This document shows positions 48,905-60,689 of a stretch of DNA of 64,000 nucleotides, piece by piece. The translations under genes and the position numbers were made by a program. The first letter of the stretch is position 1; each line of letters begins with the position of its first letter. The notes beneath the pieces were generated by a model, which was not told where the DNA came from, did not search any database, and worked only from the letters and a program-made list of their open reading frames with translations. Source of the stretch: Symsagittifera roscoffensis (taxonomy: Eukaryota > Xenacoelomorpha > Acoela > Convolutidae); the NCBI RefSeq assembly GCF_963678635.1, contig NC_087063.1, positions 25,056,701-25,120,700 of the forward strand, read 5' to 3'.

Positions 48905-49627
48905 TGTTCCTTTTACTTTTTTTGATTTAAAATCATGTGTTTTGTTCCATATAGGTATGTCATTTGAAGTCGATTGACCTAAAAAATTTCTGTTTCTTTC
49001 CCAGAAAAGGAATGGAAGTTTCGATACCTTGGAAAAAGCTATAGTGTTTCTTTTTTCTTTCCAAGAATTCTATTTCGTTTTTTTTATTATTTCTAGCGCA
49101 GTTTCTGGGCGGATTCGAGCCATCGCTGTTATCTACACAGTATCCTTATCCCCTAAGTCACAAGAATTGTTGGTTTCAAGTTTTCCGATTCAAAATTGTT
49201 AGTTCTTTTTCTTAACACGTTTGTCATTTGAAGTTCCTTGACTTATAGTTTTTTGTTTCATTCCCAGAAAATGAATAGAAGTTTCAATACCTTGGAAGAA
49301 GCTAACTGTTTTCTTTTTTCTTTCCAAGAACAAGATGATTCTATTTCCTTTTTTAAAAAACTTCTAGCGCAGTTTCTGCGCGGATTCGAACCATCGAACC
49401 ACACATGATCCTTATCCCCTAAGGAACTAGAATTTTTGGTGTCATGTTTTCCGATTCAAAATTGTTTGTTCTTTTTCTTAACATGTTTGTCATTTGAAGT
49501 TGCTTGACTTACAGTTTTTTGTTTCATTCCCAGAAAATGAATGGAAGTTACAATACCTTGGAACAAGCTATGTTTTTTCTTCCAGGAACAAGAAGGATCT
49601 TCATCCTACGAATTGTTAGTTAGCTCA

Positions 49628-49699
49628 GGTCTTGGGCGGAATTGAACCACCGATCTCCTGTTTACTAGACAGGCGCTTTAACCGCTAAGCCACAAGACC
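49628..49699 (-). tRNA. A head, Thr(AGU)-like, class V
   Basis: Identical to 47245. Confidence 0.8.
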
Positions 49700-50165
49700 T
49701 GTTCCTTTTACTTTTTTTGATTTAAAATCATGTGTTTTGTTCCATATAGGTATGTCATTTGAAGTCGATTGACTTCAATTTTTTTGTTTCTTTCTCAGAA
49801 AAGGAATGGAAGTTTCGATACCTTGGAGAAAGCTATATTGTTTTCTTTTTCTTTCCAAGAATAAGATGATTCTATTTCCTTTTCTTTATTTCTAGCGAAG
49901 TTTGTGAGCGAATTCGAACCATCGACCTCCTGTTATATTCACTGGATCCTTATTCCCTGGGCGACTAGAACTGTGTTCTTCACGTTTTCCGATTCAAAAT
50001 TAATTGTTCTTTTTCTTAACACGTTTGTCATTTGAAGTTGCTTGACTTATAGTTTTTTGTTTAATTCCCAGAAAATGAACGAAAGTTACAATACCTTGGA
50101 ACAAGCTATATTTTTTCTTCCAGGAACAAGATGGATCTTCATCCTACCAAATGTTAGTTAGCTCA

Positions 50166-50237
50166 GGTCTTGGGCGGATTTGATCCTCCAATCTCCTGTT
50201 TACTAGACAAGCGCTTTAACCGCTAAGCCACAAGACC
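50166..50237 (-). tRNA. A head, class IV, T54 lost
   Basis: Same as 44050. Confidence 0.66.
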
Positions 50238-50970
50238 TGTTCATTTTCGTTTTTTTGATTTAAAATCTTGTGTTCTTGTTCCATATAGGTATGTCATTTG
50301 AAGTCGATTGACTTAAAAATTTTTTGTTTCTTTCCCAGAAAACGAATGGAAGTTTCGATACCTTGGAAAAAGCTATAGTGTTTCTTTTTTCTTTCCAAGA
50401 ATTCTATTTAGTTTTTTTTTTATTTCTAGCGCAGTTTCTGGGCGGATTCGAGCCATCGCTGTTATCTACACAGTATCCTTATCCCCTAAGTCACAAGAAT
50501 TGTTGGTTTCAAGTTTTCCGATTCAAAATTGTTTGTTCTTTTTCTTAACACGTTTGTCATTTGAAGTTCCTTGACTTATAGTTTTTTGTTTCATTCCCAG
50601 AAAATGAATGGAAGTTTCAATACCTTGGAAGAAGCTAACTGTTTTCTTTTTTCTTTCCAAGAACAAGATGATTCTATTTCCTTTTTTTAAAAACTTCTAG
50701 CGCAGTTTCTGCGCGGATTCGAACCATCGACCTCCTGTTGTATACACATGATCCTTATCCCCTAAGGAACTAGAATTTTTGGTGTCATGTTTTCCGATTC
50801 AAAATTGTTTGTTCTTTTTCTTAACATGTTTGTCATTTGAAGTTGCTTGACTTACAGTTTTTTGTTTCATTCCCAGAAAATGAATGGAAGTTACAATACC
50901 TTGGAACAAGCTATGTTTTTTCTTCCAGGAACAAGAAGGATCTTCATCCTACGAATTGTTAGTTAGCTCA

Positions 50971-51042
50971 GGTCTTGGGCGGAATTGAACCACCGATCTC
51001 CTGTTTACTAGACAGGCGCTTTAACCGCTAAGCCACAAGACC
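50971..51042 (-). tRNA. A head, Thr(AGU)-like, class V
   Basis: Identical to 47245. Confidence 0.8.
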
Positions 51043-51508
51043 TGTTCCTTTTAGTTTTTTTGATTTAAAATCATGTGTTTTGTTCCATATAGGTATGTCA
51101 TTTGAAGTCGATTGACTTCAAATTTTTTGTTTCTTTCTCAGAAAAGGAATGGAAGTTTCGATACCTTGGAGAAAGCTATATTGTTTTCTTTTTCTTTCCA
51201 AGAATAAGATGATTCTATTTCCTTTTCTTTATTTCTAGCGAAGTTTGTGAGCGAATTCGAACCATCGACCTCCTGTTATATTCACTGGATCCTTATTCCC
51301 TGGGCGACTAGAACTGTGTTCTTCACGTTTTCCGATTCAAAATTAATTGTTCTTTTTCTTAACACGTTTGTCATTTGAAGTTGCTTGACTTATAGTTTTT
51401 TGTTTAATTCCCAGAAAATGAACGAAAGTTACAATACCTTGGAACAAGCTATATTTTTTCTTCCAGGAACAAGATGGATCTTCATCCTACCAAATGTTAG
51501 TTAGCTCA

Positions 51509-51580
51509 GGTCTTGGGCGGATTTGATCCTCCAATCTCCTGTTTACTAGACAAGAGCTTTAACCGCTAAGCCACAAGACC
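51509..51580 (-). tRNA. A head, class IV, T54 lost
   Basis: Like 50166, with one more change at the D-anticodon junction. Confidence 0.65.
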
Positions 51581-52420
51581 TGTTTATTTTCGTTTTTTTG
51601 ATTTAAAATCTTGTGTTTTTGTTCCATATAGGTATGTCATTTGAAGTCGATTGACTTAAAAATTTTTTGTTTCTTTCCCAGAAAACGAATGGAAGTTTCG
51701 ATACCTTGGAAAAAGCTATAGTGTTTCTTTTTTCTTTCCAAGAATTCTATTTAGTTTTTTTTTTTACTTCTAGCGCAGTTTCTGGGCGGATTCGAGCCAT
51801 CGCTGTTATCTACACAGTATCCTTATCCCCTAAGTCACAAGAATTGTTGGTTTCAAGTTTTCCGATTCAAAATTGTTTGTTCTTTTTCTTAACACGTTTG
51901 TCATTTGAAGTTCCTTGACTTATAGTTTTTTGTTTCATTCCCAGAAAATGAATGGAAGTTTCAATACCTTGGAAGAAGCTAACTGTTTTCTTTTTTCTTT
52001 CCAAGAACAAGATGATTCTATTTCCTTTTTTTAAAAACTTCTAGCGCAGTTTCTGCGCGGATTCGAACCATCGACCTCCTGTTGTATACACATGATCCTT
52101 AACCCCTAAGGAACTAGAATTTTTGGTGTCATGTTTTCCGATTCAAAATTGTTTGTTCTTTTTCTTAACATGTTTGTCATTTGAAGTTGCTTGACTTACA
52201 GTTTTTTGTTTCATTCCCAGAAACTGAATGGAAGTTACAATACCTTGGAACAAACTATCTTTTTTCTTCCAGGAACAAGAAGGATCTTCATCCTTCGAAT
52301 AAGCCACAATTTTGTTTCATTCCCAGAAAATGAATGGAAGTTACAATACCTTGGAACAAGCTATCTTTTTTCTTCCAGGAACAAGAAGGATCTTCATCCT
52401 ACGAATTGTTGGTTAGCTCA

Positions 52421-52492
52421 GGTCTTGGGCGGAATTGAACCACCGATCTCCTGTTTACTAGACAGGCGCTTTTACCGCTAAGCCACAAGACC
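52421..52492 (-). tRNA. A head, Thr(AGU)-like, class V
   Basis: One D-loop change (GGTAAAAGC). Confidence 0.76.
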
Positions 52493-53333
52493 TGTTCATT
52501 TTCGTTTTTTTGATTTAAAATCACGTGTTTTTGTTCCATATACGTATGTCATTTGAAGTCGATTGACTTAAAAGTTTTTTGTTTCTTTCCCAGAAAAGGA
52601 ATGGAAGATTCGATACCTTGGAAAAAGCTATAGTGTTTCTTTTTTCTTTCCAAGAATTCTATTTAGTTTTTTTTTTTTACTTCTAGCGCAGTTTCTGGGC
52701 GGATTCGAGCCATCGCTGTTATCTACACAGTATCCTTATCCCCTAAGTCACAAGAATTGTTGGTTTCAAGTTTTCCGATTCAAAATTGTTTGTTCTTTTT
52801 CTTAACACGTTTGTCATTTGAAGTTCCTTGACTTATAGTTTTTTGTTTCATTCCCAGAAAATGAATGGAAGTTTCAATACCTTGGAAGAAGCTAACTGTT
52901 TTCTTTTTTCTTTCCAAGAACAAGATGATTCTATTTCCTTTTTTTAAAAACTTCTAGCGCAGTTTCTGCGCGGATTCGAACCATCGACCTCCTGTTGTAT
53001 ACACATGATCCTTAACCCCTAAGGAACTAGAATTTTTGGTGTCATGTTTTCCGATTCAAAATTGTTTGTTCTTTTTCTTAACATGTTTGTCATTTGAAGT
53101 TGCTTGACTTACAGTTTTTTGTTTCATTCCCAGAAACTGAATGGAAGTTACAATACCTTGGAACAAACTATCTTTTTTCTTCCAGGAACAAGAAGGATCT
53201 TCATCCTTCGAATAAGCCACAATTTTGTTTCATTCCCAGAAAATGAATGGAAGTTACAATACCTTGGAACAAGCTATCTTTTTTCTTCCAGGAACAAGAA
53301 GGATCTTCATCCTACGAATTGTTGGTTAGCTCA

Positions 53334-53405
53334 GGTCTTGGGCGGAATTGAACCACCGATCTCCTGTTTACTAGACAGGCGCTTTTACCGCTAAGCCACA
53401 AGACC
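53334..53405 (-). tRNA. A head, Thr(AGU)-like, class V
   Basis: Identical to 52421, 913 bp away. Confidence 0.76.
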
Positions 53406-53464
53406 GCTAAGCCACAATTTTTTGTTTCTTTCTCAGAAAAGGAATGGAAGTTTCGATACCTTGG

Positions 53465-53527
53465 AGACATACCTATGACATACCTATATGGAACAAAACA
53501 CATGATTTTAAATCAACAAAACACATG
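53465..53527 (+). repeat. inverted spacer segment, copy 1
   Basis: This stretch (acatacctatatggaacaaa, then gattttaaatc) is the reverse complement of the normal A-leader spacer (gatttaaaatc, then ttgttccatataggtatgt). It is flipped relative to all its neighbours. Confidence 0.85.
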
Positions 53528-53641
53528 AGTTTCTGTTTCATTCCCAGAAAATGAATGGAAGTTACAATACCTTGGAACAAGCTATCTTTTTTCTTCCAGG
53601 AACAAGAAGGATCTTCATCCTACGAATTGTTAGTTAGCTCA

Positions 53642-53713
53642 GGTCTTGGGCGGAATTGAACCACCGATCTCCTGTTTACTAGACAGGCGCTTTAACCGCT
53701 AAGCCACAAGACC
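53642..53713 (-). tRNA. A head, Thr(AGU)-like, class V
   Basis: Class V consensus; leader replaced by a second partial 5' head. Confidence 0.78.
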
Positions 53714-53836
53714 GCTAAGCCACAATTTTGTTTCATTCCCAGAAAATGAATGGAAGTTACAATACCTTGGAACAAGCTATCTTTTTTCTTCCAGGAACAA
53801 GAAGGATCTTCATCCTACGAATTGTTAGTTAGCTCA

Positions 53837-53907
53837 GGTCTTGGCGGAATTGAACCACCGATCTCCTGTTTACTAGACAGGCGCTTTAACCGCTAAGCCA
53901 CAAGACC
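53837..53907 (-). tRNA. A head, class V, 71 nt
   Basis: One G lost at the acceptor-T stem junction. Confidence 0.72.
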
Positions 53908-54105
53908 GCTAAGCCACAATTTTTTGTTTCTTTCTCAGAAAAGGAATGGAAGTTTCGATACCTTGGAGAAAGCTATATTGTTTTCTTTTTCTTTCCAAGA
54001 ATAAGATGATTCTATTTCCTTTTCTTTATTTCTTCCAGGAATAAGCTATCTTTTTTCTTCCAGGAACAAGAAGGATCTTCATCCTACGAATTGTTAGTTA
54101 GCTCA

Positions 54106-54177
54106 GTTCTTGGGCAGAATTGAACCACCGATCTCCTGTTTACTAGACAGGCGCTTTAACCGCTAAGCCACAAGACC
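54106..54177 (-). tRNA. A head, class V, weakened
   Basis: Changes at acceptor (CAAGAAC) and T stem (TCTGCC). Confidence 0.7.
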
Positions 54178-54591
54178 TGTGTTTTGTTCCATGATTTTTG
54201 ATTTAAAATCATGTGTTTTGTTCCATATAGGTATGTCATTTGAAGTCGATTGACTTCAAATTTTTTGTTTCTTTCTCAGAAAAGGAATGGAAGTTTCGAT
54301 ACCTTGGAGAAAGCTATATTGTTTTCTTTTTCTTTCCAAGAATAAGATGATTCTATTTCCTTTTCTTTATTTCTAGCGAAGTTTGTGAGCGAATACGAAC
54401 CATCGACCTCCTGTTATATTCACTGGATCCTTATCCCCTAGGCGACTAGAACTGTGTTCTTCACGTTTTCCGATTCAAAATTAATTGTTCTTTTTCTTAA
54501 CACGTTGGAAGTTACAATACCTTGGAACAAGCTATCTTTTTTCTTCCAGGAACAAGAAGGATCTTCATCCTACGAATTGTTAGTTAGCTCA

Positions 54592-54663
54592 GGTCTTGGG
54601 CGGAATTGAACCACCGATCTCCTGTTTACTAGACAGGCGCTTTAACCGCTAAGCCACAAGACC
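54592..54663 (-). tRNA. A head, Thr(AGU)-like, class V
   Basis: Class V consensus. Confidence 0.78.
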
Positions 54664-54722
54664 GCTAAGCCACAATTTTTTGTTTCTTTCTCAGAAAAGG
54701 AATGGAAGTTTCGATACCTTGG

Positions 54723-54785
54723 AGACATACCTATGACATACCTATATGGAACAAAACACATGATTTTAAATCAACAAAACACATG
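54723..54785 (+). repeat. inverted spacer segment, copy 2
   Basis: Same inverted segment and same flanks as at 53465, exactly 1258 bp further on. Confidence 0.85.
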
Positions 54786-54899
54786 AGTTTCTGTTTCATT
54801 CCCAGAAAATGAATGGAAGTTACAATACCTTGGAATAAGCTATCTTTTTTCTTCCAGGAACAAGAAGGATCTTCATCCTACGAATTGTTAGTTAGCTCA

Positions 54900-54971
54900 G
54901 GTCTTGGGCGGAATTGAACCACCGATCTCCTGTTTACTAGACAGGCGCTTTAACCGCTAAGCCACAAGACC
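54900..54971 (-). tRNA. A head, Thr(AGU)-like, class V
   Basis: Class V consensus, 1258 bp from 53642. Confidence 0.78.
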
Positions 54972-55170
54972 GCTAAGCCACAATTTTTTTGTTTCTTTCT
55001 CAGAAAAGGAATGGAAGTTTCGATACCTTGGAGAAAGCTATATTGTTTTCTTTTTCTTTCCAAGAATAAGATGATTCTATTTCCTTTTCTTTATTTCTTC
55101 CAGGAATAAGCTATCTTTTTTCTTCCAGGAACAAGAAGGATCTTCATCCTACGAATTGTTAGTTAGCTCA

Positions 55171-55242
55171 GGTCTTGGGCAGAATTGAACCACCGATCTC
55201 CTGTTTACTAGACAGGCGCTTTAACCGCTAAGCCACAAGACC
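55171..55242 (-). tRNA. A head, class V
   Basis: One T-stem change (TCTGCC). Confidence 0.73.
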
Positions 55243-55663
55243 TGTGTTTTGTGTTTTGTTCCATGATTTTTGATTTAAAATCATGTGTTTTGTTCCATAT
55301 AGGTATGTCATTTGAAGTCGATTGACTTCAAATTTTTTGTTTCTTTCTCAGAAAAGGAATGGAAGTTTCGATACCTTGGAGAAAGCTATATTGTTTTCTT
55401 TTTCTTTCCAAGAATAAGATGATTCTATTTCCTTTTCTTTATTTCTAGCGAAGTTTGTGAGCGAATACGAACCATCGACCTCCTGTTATATTCACTGGAT
55501 CCTTATCCCCTAGGCGACTAGAACTGTGTTCTTCACGTTTTCCGATTCAAAATTAATTGTTCTTTTTCTTAACACGTTGGAAGTTACAATACCTTGGAAC
55601 AAGCTATCTTTTTTCTTCCAGGAACAAGAAGGATCTTCATCCTACGAATTGTTAGTTAGCTCA

Positions 55664-55735
55664 GGTCTTGGGCGGAATTGAACCACCGATCTCCTGTTTA
55701 CTAGACAGGCGCTTTAACCGCTAAGCCACAAGACC
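55664..55735 (-). tRNA. A head, Thr(AGU)-like, class V
   Basis: Class V consensus. Confidence 0.78.
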
Positions 55736-56348
55736 GCTAAGCCACAATTTTTTGTTTCTTTCTGAGAAAAGGAATGGAAGTTTCGATACCTTGGAGAAAG
55801 CTATATTGTTTTCTTTTTCTTTCCAAGAATAAGATGATTCTATTTCCTTTTCTTTATTTCTTCCAGGAATAAGCTATCTTTTTTCTTCCAGGAACAAGAT
55901 GGATTTAAAATCATGTGTTTTGTTCCATATAGGTATGTCATTTGAAGTCGATTGACTTCAAATTTTTTGTTTCTTTCTCAGAAAAGGAATGGAAGTTTCG
56001 ATACCTTGGAGAAAGCTATATTGTTTTCTTTTTCTTTCCAAGAATAAGATGATTCTATTTCCTTTTCTTTATTTCTAGCGAAGTTTGTGAGCGAATACGA
56101 ACCATCGACCTCCTGTTATATTCACTGGATCCTTATCCCCTAGGCGACTAGAACTGTGTTCTTCACGTTTTCCGATTCAAAATTAATTGTTCTTTTTCTT
56201 AACACGTTTGTCATTTGAAGTTGCTTGACTTATAGTTTTTTGTTTAATTCCCAGAAAATGAACGAAAGTTACAATACCTTGGAACAAGCTATATTTTTTC
56301 TTCCAGGAACAAGATGGATCTTCATCCTACCAAATGTTAGTTAGCTCA

Positions 56349-56420
56349 GGTCTTGGGCGGATTTGAACCACCGATCTCCTGTTTACAAGACAGGCGCTTT
56401 AACCGCTAAGCCACAAGACC
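56349..56420 (-). tRNA. A head, Thr(UGU)-like, otherwise consensus
   Basis: Loop CTTGTAA gives anticodon UGU, still a threonine anticodon. Every other position is consensus. Confidence 0.78.
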
Positions 56421-56886
56421 TGTTGCTTCTAGTTTTTTTGATTTAAAATAATGTGTTTTTGTTCCATATAGGTATGTCATTTGAAGTCGATTGACCTAAA
56501 AAATTTCTGTTTCTTTCCCAGAAAAGGAATGGAAGTTTCGATACCTTGGAAAAAGCTATAGTGTTTTCTTTTTTCTTTCCAAGAATAAAATCACTCTATT
56601 TCCTTTTTTTTTTAAATTTCTAGCGCAGTTTCTGGGCGGCTTCGAACCATCGCTGTTATATACACAGTATCCTTGTCCCCTAAGCCACAAGAACTGTTGG
56701 TTTCAAGATTCCGATTCAAAATAGTTTGTTCTTTTTCTTAAAACGTTCGTCATTTGAAGTTGCTTGACTTATAGTTTTTTGTTTCATTCCCAGAAAATGA
56801 ATGAAAGTTTCAATACCTTGGAAAAAGCTATATTTTTTCTTCAGGAACAAGATGGATCTTCGTCCTACGAATTGTTAGTTAGCTCA

Positions 56887-56958
56887 GGTCTAGGGCGGAT
56901 TTGAACCAACGATCTCCTGTTTACTAGACACGCGCTTTAACCGCTAAGCCACAAGACC
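56887..56958 (-). tRNA. A head, Thr(AGU)-like, weakened
   Basis: Mismatches at 6-67, 50-64 and in the anticodon stem. Confidence 0.63.
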
Positions 56959-57408
56959 TGTTGCTTCTAGTTTTTTTGATTTAAAATAATGTGTTTTTGT
57001 TCCATATAGGTATGTCATTTGAAGTCGATTGACTTAAAAAAATTTTGTTTCTTTCCCGGAAAAGGAATGGAAGTTTCGATTGGAAAAAGCTATTGTGTTT
57101 TCTTTTTTCTTTCCAAGAATAAGATCATTCTATTTTTTTTTAATTTCTAGCGCAGTTTCTGGGCGGATTCGAACCATCGCTGTTATATACACAGTATCCT
57201 TATCCTCTAAGCCACAAAAATTGTTGGTTTTAAGTTTTCCGATTCAAAATTGTTTGTTCTTTTTCTTAACACGTTTGTCATTTGAAGTTGCTTGACTTAT
57301 AGTTTTTTGTTTCATTCCCAGAAAATAAATGGAAGTTTCAATACCTTGGAAAATTCTAAAATTCAGGAACAAGATGGATCTTCGTCCTACGAATTGTTAG
57401 TTAGCTCA

Positions 57409-57480
57409 GGTCTTGGGCGGATTTGAACAACCGATCTCCTGTTTACTAGACAAGCGCTTTAACCGATAAGCCACAAGACC
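57409..57480 (-). tRNA. A head, Thr(AGU)-like
   Basis: One T-stem change next to the loop, U28-G42 wobble, one D-loop change. Confidence 0.68.
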
Positions 57481-57948
57481 TGTTGATTCTGGTTTTTTTG
57501 ATTTCAAAAAATTGAGTTTTTGTTCCATATAGGTATGTCATTTGAAGTCGATTGACCTAAAAATTTCTTGTTTCTTTCCCGAAAAGGAATGGAAGTTTCA
57601 ATACCTTGGAAAAAGCTATAGTGTTTTCTTTTTTCTTTCCAAGAATAAGATCATTCAATTTCCTTTTTTTTTTAAATTTCTAGCGCAGTTTCTAGGCGGC
57701 TTCGAACCATCGCTGTTATATACACAGTATACTTATCCCCTAAGCCACAAGAACTATTGGTTTCAAGTTTTCCGATTCAAAATTGTTTGTTCTTTTTCTT
57801 AACACGTTTGTCATTTGAAGTTGCTTGACTTATAGTTTTTTGTTTCATTCCCAGAAAATGAATGGAAGTTAGAATACCTTGGAACAAGCTATATGTTTTC
57901 TTCCAGGAACAAAATGGATCTTCATCGTACGAATTGTTAGTTAGCTCA

Positions 57949-58020
57949 AGTCTTGGGCGGATTTGAACCACCGATCTCCTGTTTACTAGACAGGCGCTTT
58001 AACCGCTAAGCCACAAGACC
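57949..58020 (-). tRNA. A head, Thr(AGU)-like
   Basis: Only the terminal pair is changed (G1-U72). Confidence 0.77.
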
Positions 58021-58486
58021 TGTTCCTTTTAGTTTTTTTGATTTAAAATCATGTGTTTTGTTCCATATAGGTATGTCATTTGAAGTCGATTGACTTCAAA
58101 TTTTTTGTTTCTTTCTCAGAAAAGGAATGGAAGTTTCGATACCTTGGAGAAAGCTATATTGTTTTCTTTTTCTTTCCAAGAATAAGATGATTCTATTTCC
58201 TTTTCTTTATTTCTTGCGAAGTTTGTGAGCGAATTCGAACCATCGACCTCCTGTTATATTCACTGGATCCTTATCCCCTAGGCGACTAGAACTGTGTTCT
58301 TCACGTTTTCCGATTCAAAATTAATTGTTCTTTTTCTTAACACGTTTGTCATTTGAAGTTGCTTGACTTATAGTTTTTTGTTTAATTCCCAGAAAATGAA
58401 CGAAAGTTACAATACCTTGGAACAAGCTATATTTTTTCTTCCATGAACAAGATGGATCTTCCTCCTACCAAATGTTAGTTAGCTCA

Positions 58487-58558
58487 GGTCTTGGGCGGAT
58501 TTGAACCACCGATCTCCTGTTTACAAGACAGGCGCTTTAACCGCTAAGCCACAAGACC
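58487..58558 (-). tRNA. A head, Thr(UGU)-like, otherwise consensus
   Basis: Same as 56349, 2138 bp away. Confidence 0.78.
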
Positions 58559-59022
58559 TGTTGCTTCTAGTTTTTTTGATTTAAAATAATGTGTTTTTGT
58601 TCCATATAGGTATGTCATTTGAAGTCGATTGACCTAAAAAATTTCTGTTTCTTTCCCAGAAAAGGAATGGAAGTTTCGATACCTTGGAAAAAGCTATAGT
58701 GTTTTCTTTTTTCTTTCCAAGAATAAAATCATTCTATTTCCTTTTTTTTAAATTTCTAGCGCAGTTTCTGGGCGGCTTCGAACCATCGCTGTTATATACA
58801 CAGTATCCTTGTCCCCTAAGCCACAAGAACTGTTGGTTTCAAGATTCCGATTCAAAATTGTTTGTTCTTTTTCTTAAAACGTTCGTCATTTGAAGTTGCT
58901 TGACTTATAGTTTTTTGTTTCATTCCCAGAAAATGAATGAAAGTTTCAATACCTTGGAAAAAGCTATATTTTTTCTTCAGGAACAAGATGGATCTTCGTC
59001 CTACGAATTGTTAGTTAGCTCA

Positions 59023-59094
59023 GGTCTAGGGCGGATTTGAACCAACGATCTCCTGTTTACTAGACAAGCGCTTTAACCGCTAAGCCACAAGACC
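59023..59094 (-). tRNA. A head, Thr(AGU)-like, weakened
   Basis: As 56887, but with the CTTGT anticodon stem. Confidence 0.63.
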
Positions 59095-59545
59095 TGTTGC
59101 TTCTAGTTTTTTTGATTTAAAATAATGTGTTTTTGTTCCATATAGGTATGTCATTTGAAGTCGATTGACTTAAAAAAAATTTTTTTCTTTCCCGGAAAAG
59201 GAATGGAAGTTTCGATTGGAAAAAGCTATTGTGTTTTCTTTTTTCTTTCCAAGAATAAGTTCATTCCATTTTTTTTTTAATTTCTAGCGCAGTTTCTGGG
59301 CGGATTCGAACCATCGCTGTTATATACACAGTATCCTTATCCTCTAAGCCACAAAAATTGTTGGTTTCAAGTTTTCCGATTCAAAATTGTTTGTTCTTTT
59401 TCTTAACACGTTTGTCATTTGAAGTTGCTTGACTTATAGTTTTTTGTTTCATTCCCAGAAAATAAATGGAAGTTTCAATACCTTGGAAAATTCTAAAATT
59501 CAGGAACACGATGGCTCTTCGCCCTACGAATTGTTAGTTAGCTCA

Positions 59546-59617
59546 GGTCTTGGGCGGATTTGAACAACCGATCTCCTGTTTACTAGACAAGCGCTTTAAC
59601 CGCTAAGCCACAAGACC
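59546..59617 (-). tRNA. A head, Thr(AGU)-like
   Basis: As 57409 with a consensus D loop. Confidence 0.7.
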
Positions 59618-60086
59618 TGTTGATTCTGGTTTTTTTGATTTAAAAAAATTGAGTTTTTGTTCCATATAGGTATGTCATTTGAAGTCGATTGACCTAAAAA
59701 TTTCTTGTTTCTTTCCCAGAAAAGGAATGGAAGTTTCAATACCTTGGAAAAAGCTATAGTGTTTTCTTTTTTCTTTCCAAGAATAAGATCATTCAATTTC
59801 CTTTTTTTTTTAAATTTCTAGCGCAGTTTCTAGGCGGCTTCGAACCATCGCTGTTATATACACAGTATACTTATCCCCTAAGCCACAAGAACTATTGGTT
59901 TCAAGTTTTCCGATTCAAAATTGTTTGTTCTTTTTCTTAACACGTTTGTCGTTTGAAGTTGCTTGACTTATAGTTTTTTGTTTCACTCCCAGAAAATGAA
60001 TGGAAGTTAGAATACCTTGGAACAAGCTATATGTTTTCTTCCAGGAACAAAATGGATCTTCGTCCTACGAATTGTTAGTTAGCTCA

Positions 60087-60158
60087 GGTCTTGGGCGGAT
60101 TCGAACCAACGATCTCCTGTTCACTAGACAGTCGCTTTAACCGCTAAGCCACAAGACC
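60087..60158 (-). tRNA. A head, Thr(AGU)-like, perfect B box
   Basis: B box is GGTTCGAATCC; mismatches at 50-64 and 27-43. Confidence 0.7.
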
Positions 60159-60617
60159 TGCTGCTTCTTGTTTTTTTGATTTAAAATCATGTGTTTTTGT
60201 TCCATATAGGTATGTCATTTGAAGTCGATTGACTTCAAATTTTTTTGTTTCTTTCCCAGAAAAGAAATGGAAGTTTCGATACCTTGGAAAAAGCTAATGT
60301 GTTTTCTTTTTTCTTTCCAAGAATAAGATCATTCTATTTTTTTTAATTTCTAGCGCAGTTTCTGGGCGGATTCGCACCATCGCTGTTATATACACAGTAT
60401 CCTTGTCCCCTAAGCCACAAGAATTGTTGGTTTCAAGCTTTCCGACTCAAAATTGTTTGTTCTTTTTCTTAACACGTTTGTCATTTGAAGTTGCTTGACT
60501 TATAGTTTTTGTTTCATTCCCAGAAAATGAATGGAAGTTTCAATACCTTGGAACAAGCTATATGTTTTCTTCCAGGAACAAAATGGATCTTCATCGTACG
60601 AATTGTTAGTTAGCTCA

Positions 60618-60689
60618 AGTCTTGGGCGGATTTAAACCACCGATCTCCTGTTTACTAGACAGGCGCTTGAACCGCTAAGCCACAAGACC
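60618..60689 (-). tRNA. A head, Thr(AGU)-like
   Basis: C56 to U and one D-stem mismatch. Confidence 0.66.

Larger units (their letters stand above)
44122..49699 (-). repeat. 794-803 bp trimeric higher-order repeats, highly homogeneous
   Basis: A heads at 44845, 45648, 46442, 47245, 48039, 48833 and 49628 lie 794-803 bp apart. Each unit holds A, a B1 head (gcggattcgagccatcgctg) and a B2 head whose anticodon region is shortened (accatcgaaccacacatg). The last four units are almost identical. Confidence 0.92.
49700..51600 (-). repeat. 1343-bp duplicated block (538 + 805)
   Basis: Intervals 49628-50166-50971-51509 are 538, 805 and 538. Heads 49628/50971 and 50166/51509 are each 1343 bp apart, so a dimer plus trimer pair was copied. 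Confidence 0.85.
51600..53405 (-). repeat. 913-bp tandem duplication with nested 107-bp repeat
   Basis: A heads 52421 and 53334 and their upstream trimers match at an offset of 913 bp. Inside each, the stretch from tttcattcccag to aagaaggatcttcatcc occurs twice, about 107 bp apart, joined by the head fragment aataagccacaa. Confidence 0.88.
53391..55901 (-). repeat. rearranged block with short spacing and a repeated 5'-head junction
   Basis: A heads at 53642, 53837, 54106, 54592, 54900, 55171 and 55664 are only 195-493 bp apart, and most units lack B. A 1258-bp duplication links 53334/54592 and 53642/54900. Six copies of the junction cgctaagccacaagac followed directly by cgctaagccacaa occur at about 53390, 53698, 53891, 54648, 54956 and 55720. 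Confidence 0.85.
55902..60180 (-). repeat. 2138-bp higher-order repeat (four dimers), two copies
   Basis: Heads 56349/58487, 56887/59023, 57409/59546 and 57949/60087 are each 2136-2138 bp apart and share their private changes. These include the TGT anticodon in the first pair and the short beaker attcagg spacer before the third. Copy 1 is about 55902-58039 and copy 2 about 58040-60180. Confidence 0.9.
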
